Assembly (NCBI GenBank): GCA_027482985.1
Contig: JAIXVO010000266.1
Coordinates: forward strand, 1 to 8,097
Origin: Cyanobacteriota bacterium
GTDB lineage: Bacteria > Cyanobacteriota > Cyanobacteriia > Leptolyngbyales > Leptolyngbyaceae
Length of the DNA: 8,097 nt
Reading direction: 5' to 3'
Shown: one piece after another, positions 5,202 through 8,097 of the stretch
How positions within the stretch are numbered: position 1 is the stretch's first letter
Layout of the letters: the number at the start of each line of letters is the position of its first letter
Made by a program: the position numbers and the translations under genes
Notes under the pieces: generated by a model
What the model was told of the DNA's origin: nothing
Seen by the model: only the letters and a program-made list of their open reading frames with translations
Database searches by the model: none

Positions 5202-6185
5202 ATGTCTCAGCCCCGCGTTTTGTGTCTTGGTGAAATTCTGTTTGATTTTTTGTCGGATCAGCTCGGTGTCCCTTATGAGCAGGTGACTGCCTGGACCCCC
5301 TATCCGGGCGGGGCACCCGCCAATGTGGCCACCGCCTTAACCAAACTGGGCACCGCCAGTGGGTTTATTGGGTGTGTAGGACAAGATGAGACGGGCGATC
5401 GCCTGCTCAGTGTCCTCCAGTCCGCAACTGTCGATCTAGCCGGTGTGCAGCGGCATCCCCAGGCACCGACGCGAGGCGTGTATGTGGTGCGGTCAGAGAC
5501 GGGCGATCGCGCCTTTGCGGGATTTGGCCAGGTACCCACCACCGAATTTGCGGATACCTATTTAGATGCGGCGCAGTTGCCCGTTCAGCAGTTTGAAACG
5601 GCGGATTACCTGGCGATCGGGACGCTGGCCATGGCTTACCCTGCCAGTCGAGAGGCAACCCTGCAAGCGTTGGCGTTGGCGGATCAAGCCTATACGAAAG
5701 TGCTGCTGGATGTGAACTGGCGACCCGTTTTCTGGACGGCACCCGAAACGGCACCCAGATTGATTCGGGATTTGATTCAGCATTGCGATTTCCTCAAACT
5801 CTCAGATGAAGAAGCCAAGTGGTTATTTAATACGACTGATCCCGGCATCATCGCCCATCGCGTAGAAACTGTGGAAGCTGTATTGGTCACGGCGGGCGAA
5901 AAAGGATGTACCTATTGTGTGAATGGTGTGCAAGGATCATTGCCCGCCTTCCAGATGCCCGTCGTTGATACGACAGGCGCGGGGGATAGTTTTGTGGCGG
6001 GCTTCTTGCATCAACTCTGTGAGCGGGGAATCTCCAGTCTGATGGATGCGGCGCAAGTGCAGGCGATGGTGCAATATGCCAGTGCGGTGGGCGCGTTAAC
6101 CACCACCAAAGCGGGCGCGATCGCGGCGCAACCGACGGCTGCCGAAGTTGACGCTTTTTTGCAAACCGTCAATCCTGATTCTTGA
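5202..6185 (+). CDS. Fructokinase / PfkB-family carbohydrate kinase
   Basis: Ribokinase-fold enzyme that phosphorylates a sugar with ATP, most likely fructose to fructose-6-phosphate, as in sucrose breakdown. The 327 aa are typical. PfkB signature 1 region is YPGGAPANVATALTKLG (34-50) followed by FIGCVGQDETG. DVNWRPVFW (170-178) is a stretch typical of bacterial and plant-type fructokinases. The second signature, DTTGAGDSFVAGFL (256-269), carries the catalytic base D262 and the anion-hole glycines. LKLSDEEAKWLF (198-209) is the usual substrate-side helix. The start is fixed by the conserved strand PRVLCLGEILFDF beginning at residue 4, even though no ribosome site is visible. A CYTH-domain gene follows 12 nt later, so the two are probably co-transcribed. 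Sugar specificity is inferred from the family. Confidence 0.88.
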   Translation: MSQPRVLCLGEILFDFLSDQLGVPYEQVTAWTPYPGGAPANVATALTKLGTASGFIGCVGQDETGDRLLSVLQSATVDLAGVQRHPQAPTRGVYVVRSETGDRAFAGFGQVPTTEFADTYLDAAQLPVQQFETADYLAIGTLAMAYPASREATLQALALADQAYTKVLLDVNWRPVFWTAPETAPRLIRDLIQHCDFLKLSDEEAKWLFNTTDPGIIAHRVETVEAVLVTAGEKGCTYCVNGVQGSLPAFQMPVVDTTGAGDSFVAGFLHQLCERGISSLMDAAQVQAMVQYASAVGALTTTKAGAIAAQPTAAEVDAFLQTVNPDS

Positions 6186-6190
6186 AGGAG
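6185..6190 (+). promoter_or_regulatory. Strong Shine-Dalgarno of the CYTH gene
   Basis: AAGGAG lies 7 nt before ATG 6198 and its first base is the last base of the fructokinase stop codon. It is one of only two strong ribosome sites in the window and supports independent, efficient translation of the second cistron. Confidence 0.8.
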
Positions 6191-6197
6191 CACACGC

Positions 6198-6668
6198 ATG
6201 GGGACGGAAATTGAACGCAAGTTTTTGGTGATTGGGGATGAGTGGCGATCGCTGGGCACAGGGCTAACCTACTGGCAGGGCTATCTAGTCTCCGAGCCGG
6301 GGCGCGTTGTGCGGGTTCGGATTGCGGGTGATCAAGGGTTTCTGACCATCAAAGGGGCAAGTACAGGGATTAGTCGCCCCGAATTTGAGTACGCGATTCC
6401 AGTGGAGGAGGCGCGGGAGTTATTGGAAACCCTGTGCGATCGCCCCTTCATTCAAAAGACTCGCTACAAAATTCCCTGGGGCGAATTGTTTTGGGAAGTG
6501 GACGAATTTGCCGGGGATAATGCCGGTCTGATTATTGCCGAAATCGAATTACCCAGTGCCGAGTATGAAATCCACCCTCCCGCCTGGATTGGTGCCGATG
6601 TCTCCCACGATTCTCGCTATTACAACGCCAGTTTGGTCAAATTGCCCTTTTCGCAATGGCAGAACTGA
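6198..6668 (+). CDS. CYTH-domain triphosphate tunnel metalloenzyme
   Basis: Small cytoplasmic enzyme of the CYTH/TTM superfamily, which hydrolyses triphosphate-containing substrates in a beta-barrel tunnel using Mg or Mn. The 156 aa match the stand-alone bacterial form. The diagnostic ExExK motif is E4, E6, K8 (TEIERKFLV). Tunnel residues follow in order: R39/R41 in VVRVRI, K52 in LTIKG, E62/E64 in PEFEY, R89 in KTRYKI, D102 in WEVDEF, and E115/E117 in IAEIEL. All expected basic phosphate-binding and acidic metal-binding positions are present, so it should be active. Stand-alone bacterial members studied so far prefer inorganic tripolyphosphate; adenylate cyclase (CyaB) and thiamine-triphosphatase activity occur in relatives. 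The gene is the second in the fructokinase operon and ends 58 nt from the convergent HNH gene, with no clear terminator between. Confidence 0.88.
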   Translation: MGTEIERKFLVIGDEWRSLGTGLTYWQGYLVSEPGRVVRVRIAGDQGFLTIKGASTGISRPEFEYAIPVEEARELLETLCDRPFIQKTRYKIPWGELFWEVDEFAGDNAGLIIAEIELPSAEYEIHPPAWIGADVSHDSRYYNASLVKLPFSQWQN

Positions 6669-6726
6669 CCCTGCTAACAATGGTCTAGAAATCGTGGAAT
6701 TGGTTAAGTTGATTCATCAAGGGTGA

Positions 6727-7128
6727 CTATGGAAATAACCCTAAACGAATCCATAATTGTCTCGCAGCAACTTGGGCGGCACTGTTCATCTCCAAATGCG
6801 TCACCGTCACTTGGCCAATCAGTGTTCTCCCCTGCACCTCACCCGATTCAACCTCGATCTGGAAGTGCTCTCCCCACTGATCTGCGCGCGGATGGAAAAA
6901 ACGAACTTCTTCGCTGGACTGAGGGGATACCCCACTCACCCGATTGCCTTTACGCAAGTTGCAAGAACGACAGGCAAGGGCTAAATTGGCAACCTCATTT
7001 AGCCCTTGTCGAGACAGTGGCACGATATGCTCCACCTCAAACGGAAAGTTGAAAACCACTTCAGGCGCTTGGCAATACTCACAACGATGATTGGCTCGTT
7101 GCGCGATCGCCCTGTAGTAAGGATTCAT
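6727..7128 (-). CDS. HNH endonuclease, zinc-ribbon CxxC type
   Basis: The 133-aa protein has a canonical HNH nuclease core. C16/C19 (RCEYC) and C53/C56 (LACRSCN) are paired zinc ligands. VEHIVPLSRQG (32-42) carries the E33-H34 catalytic pair, N48 lies in VANLAL, and N57 and K60 lie in CNLRKGN. The C-terminal part (FFHPRADQWGEHF, about 78-90, then a strand-rich region with TLIGQVTVTHLEMN, ending LGLFP) is a conserved extension in a common cyanobacterial subgroup of small HNH proteins, as I recall it. The target is unknown. It has no visible Shine-Dalgarno and starts 29 nt after the stop of the 109-aa gene on the same strand, so it is probably expressed from that gene's transcript. The nuclease fold is firm; a role in defence, mobility or repair is open. 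Confidence 0.88.
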   Translation of the reverse strand: MNPYYRAIAQRANHRCEYCQAPEVVFNFPFEVEHIVPLSRQGLNEVANLALACRSCNLRKGNRVSGVSPQSSEEVRFFHPRADQWGEHFQIEVESGEVQGRTLIGQVTVTHLEMNSAAQVAARQLWIRLGLFP

Positions 7129-7157
7129 AAATTACTTTGCTGAATTAGCTCCGCAGT

Positions 7158-7487
7158 TCACGCTGTGGCAGCTTGAAGTTCGATCTCAACTAAGAGATCT
7201 AATTCTGCTTGTTGGGCTGGCGACAGGACTTGCCCTTGATCTCTTGCCCGCCGCCAGAGAGTCATTAATTCCGCTAAGCGGGCCTGCTGTATAGCACTAA
7301 ACAATAAATCAGGATGAAAGCTTTGGATCAGCAATAAGGCGCTAAATTCAGTATCGTCCAATTGATCTGTCAAAGCATCAAGTGCTTGCCCCGCCGTTTT
7401 GCCAACAGATTGTTTATCGCCTGCGATCGCGCGGTATGCTTTCTCCCCATTCACGTCAGAGATTGGCAAGATTGCTACCGTAGTCAT
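7158..7487 (-). CDS. 109-aa uncharacterised partner of the HNH endonuclease
   Basis: No established function. The N-terminus (MTTVAILPISDVNGEKAYRA, 1-20) reads as two strands, followed by KQSVGKTAGQALDALTDQL (25-43). That pattern is reminiscent of the strand-plus-helix '.G.T..EAL..L' of HicB-like antitoxin folds, but this is only a resemblance. The middle is a helix with LLIQSFHPDLLF. The C-terminal 36 residues (from LMTLWRRARDQG through LSPAQQAELDLLVEIELQAA) are a charged helical hairpin of a type I recall in small cyanobacterial proteins encoded just before HNH nucleases. I chose the ATG at 7487 because the protein then starts with the conserved-looking MTTVAI. ATG 7496 would add three residues. 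The gene is upstream of the HNH gene, 29 nt apart, same strand, which points to a two-gene unit. Confidence 0.75.
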   Translation of the reverse strand: MTTVAILPISDVNGEKAYRAIAGDKQSVGKTAGQALDALTDQLDDTEFSALLLIQSFHPDLLFSAIQQARLAELMTLWRRARDQGQVLSPAQQAELDLLVEIELQAATA

Positions 7488-7548
7488 GTGTCCCATCCAA
7501 CATCAATTCACTCAAATTATAGCTTCACCGCATCTTGCAGCCCTTTGA

Positions 7549-7566
7549 CAACCCGTCAGCGGGTTG
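7549..7566 (-). terminator. Hairpin just after the 50-aa gene
   Basis: CAACCCG (7549-7555) pairs with CGGGTTG (7560-7566) around TCAG, 2 nt beyond the minus-strand stop at 7568-7570. No T-tract follows on the minus strand, so it is a weak terminator or an mRNA end-protecting stem. Confidence 0.5.
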
Positions 7567-7567
7567 A

Positions 7568-7720
7568 CTACCCTAGTAAGCTCATCGGGATGACTACACC
7601 CATTGGGGCAGGTGCCATCATGCCTCGGAAGTCGAGGATTTGGACAATCAGCAGGTAGGCTACACTGAGGGCGATCGCGATCGCGCCCGTCACAATCGCG
7701 ATAATCTTAGAACGATCCAT
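7568..7720 (-). CDS. 50-aa single-helix membrane protein
   Basis: ATG 7720-7718 to TAG 7570-7568. The product begins MDRSKIIAIVTGAIAIALSV, continues with a hydrophobic helix to about residue 29 (AYLLIVQIL), then DFRG (30-33) and a Met/Pro-rich tail (MMAPAPMGVVIPMSLLG). A perfect AGGAGA Shine-Dalgarno lies 4 nt upstream, and a hairpin follows the stop, so the ORF is very probably real. I recall similar short 'DRSK..AIVTG' proteins in other cyanobacteria with no assigned role, but cannot verify this here. The positive N-terminus before the helix suggests N-in orientation. Two overlapping GCGATCGC sites (7671-7684) lie in its helix-coding part. It is divergent from the ABC ATPase gene, 66 nt away. 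Confidence 0.8.
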   Translation of the reverse strand: MDRSKIIAIVTGAIAIALSVAYLLIVQILDFRGMMAPAPMGVVIPMSLLG

Positions 7721-7724
7721 GATT

Positions 7725-7730
7725 TCTCCT
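7725..7730 (-). promoter_or_regulatory. Shine-Dalgarno of the 50-aa gene
   Basis: On the minus strand AGGAGA precedes the ATG by 4 nt (core AGGAG by 5). It is the strongest evidence that this short ORF is translated. Confidence 0.75.
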
Positions 7731-7786
7731 GAGATCTGGCATATTCACTCTATCCTTACCGTACACCTGATACTTCAGTTCATACA

Positions 7787-8097
7787 ATGGATGCCGCGAT
7801 TGTTCCTGCCCATGATAGCCCTGCCGTGAATCGACCCGTTGCCGTCGAAACTTACGAACTCAGCAAAAGTTACCGCACTGGGTTTTGGCTGAATCAAACC
7901 GTGCCTTCTTTGCGCAATTGCACCCTACAAATTTATGAGGGCGAAACGTTTGGGTTATTGGGACCCAACGGGGCAGGTAAAACGACCTTACTGAAAACCT
8001 TGTTGGGAATCGTCCGTGCTACCAGTGGTCGCGCCCTGATCTTGGGCAAACCAATCGGCGATCGCAGCGCGAAGCAACGCATTGGCTACCTGCCCGA
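7787..8097 (+). CDS. ABC transporter ATP-binding protein, 5' part
   Basis: The first 103 residues of an ABC ATPase, cut at the right edge. After a 19-residue leader of no clear fold, the domain starts at VETYELSKSYR (about 20-30). The Walker A loop is GPNGAGKT at 59-66, preceded by EGETFGLL, and the A-loop-type aromatic is Y29. The sequence stops at IGYLPE (99-104), exactly where the Q-loop begins; signature motif, Walker B and H-loop lie outside. LLGIVRATSGRALILGKPI resembles ABC-2 exporter ATPases (drug, polysaccharide or antibiotic type), so the next gene may encode an ABC-2 permease. No Shine-Dalgarno precedes ATG 7787. GTG at codon 14 is a possible alternative start. Confidence 0.93.
   Translation, partial: MDAAIVPAHDSPAVNRPVAVETYELSKSYRTGFWLNQTVPSLRNCTLQIYEGETFGLLGPNGAGKTTLLKTLLGIVRATSGRALILGKPIGDRSAKQRIGYLP

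Larger units (their letters stand above)
1..8097. repeat. HIP1 palindromes (GCGATCGC), about twenty copies
   Basis: Copies are seen for example near 288, 367, 840, 1032, 1429, 1521, 2478, 3965, 4588, 5396, 5504, 6118, 6245, 6437, 7103, 7423, 7671, 7677 and 8058. Random expectation for an 8-mer in 8 kb is well under one, so the enrichment is strong. They are spread over rseP, nth, the DUF1269 gene, the permease gene, the fructokinase and CYTH genes, the HNH pair and the ABC gene. Confidence 0.9.

Noticed and set aside
6709..6720. TTGATTCATCAA mini-palindrome between the CYTH and HNH genes
   Set aside because: A 4-bp A/T-rich stem is too weak to be a terminator between the convergent genes.
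7721..7786. Promoter boxes in the divergent region before the ABC gene
   Set aside because: The stretch is AT-rich, and GATACT at 7769-7774 could be a -10, but no -35 at proper spacing is convincing on either strand.

Overview
The window reads as ordinary chromosomal DNA from a cyanobacterium. The main evidence is the palindrome GCGATCGC (HIP1), which appears roughly twenty times in 8.1 kb, inside nearly every gene and also between genes. This density is a hallmark of many cyanobacterial chromosomes. The proteins fit as well: a cyanobacterial-type RseP/Nth pair, a zinc-free S14, a fructokinase with an NWRPVFW motif, and small one-helix membrane proteins. I see no insertion sequence, CRISPR array, tRNA, rRNA or integrase.

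Layout. Positions 1-1579 (+) hold the 3' part of an RseP-type site-2 metalloprotease gene, overlapped by 4 bp by nth (endonuclease III). Positions 1580-1905 are a gene-free stretch with inverted arms and a short heptamer tandem repeat. Positions 1906-2568 (+) encode a DUF1269-like protein with a glycine-zipper hydrophobic segment. Positions 2569-2776 are a structured, gene-free leader. Positions 2777-4444 (+) encode an LctP/LldP-family lactate or glycolate permease, followed by a hairpin. Positions 4646-4948 (+) are rpsN (S14). It is convergent with a 35-codon membrane microprotein gene on the minus strand (5008-5115), and one strong hairpin (4970-5000) with a U-tract in both directions lies between them.

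Positions 5202-6668 (+) are a probable two-gene operon: a PfkB-family fructokinase, then a CYTH/triphosphate-tunnel enzyme 12 nt downstream with a strong Shine-Dalgarno. Facing it on the minus strand is a two-gene module (7487 down to 6727) of a 109-aa uncharacterised protein followed by a CxxC-type HNH endonuclease. At the right end a 50-aa one-helix protein (minus strand, good RBS) diverges from an ABC-transporter ATPase gene that runs off the window just before its Q-loop.

Functionally this is a mosaic of small housekeeping units: envelope proteolysis, DNA repair, translation, sugar phosphorylation and organic-acid transport. The least explained parts are the 35-aa and 50-aa microproteins, the HNH/partner pair, and the structured leader of the permease gene. 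I did not find a convincing new multi-gene system. The HNH pair is the nearest candidate.
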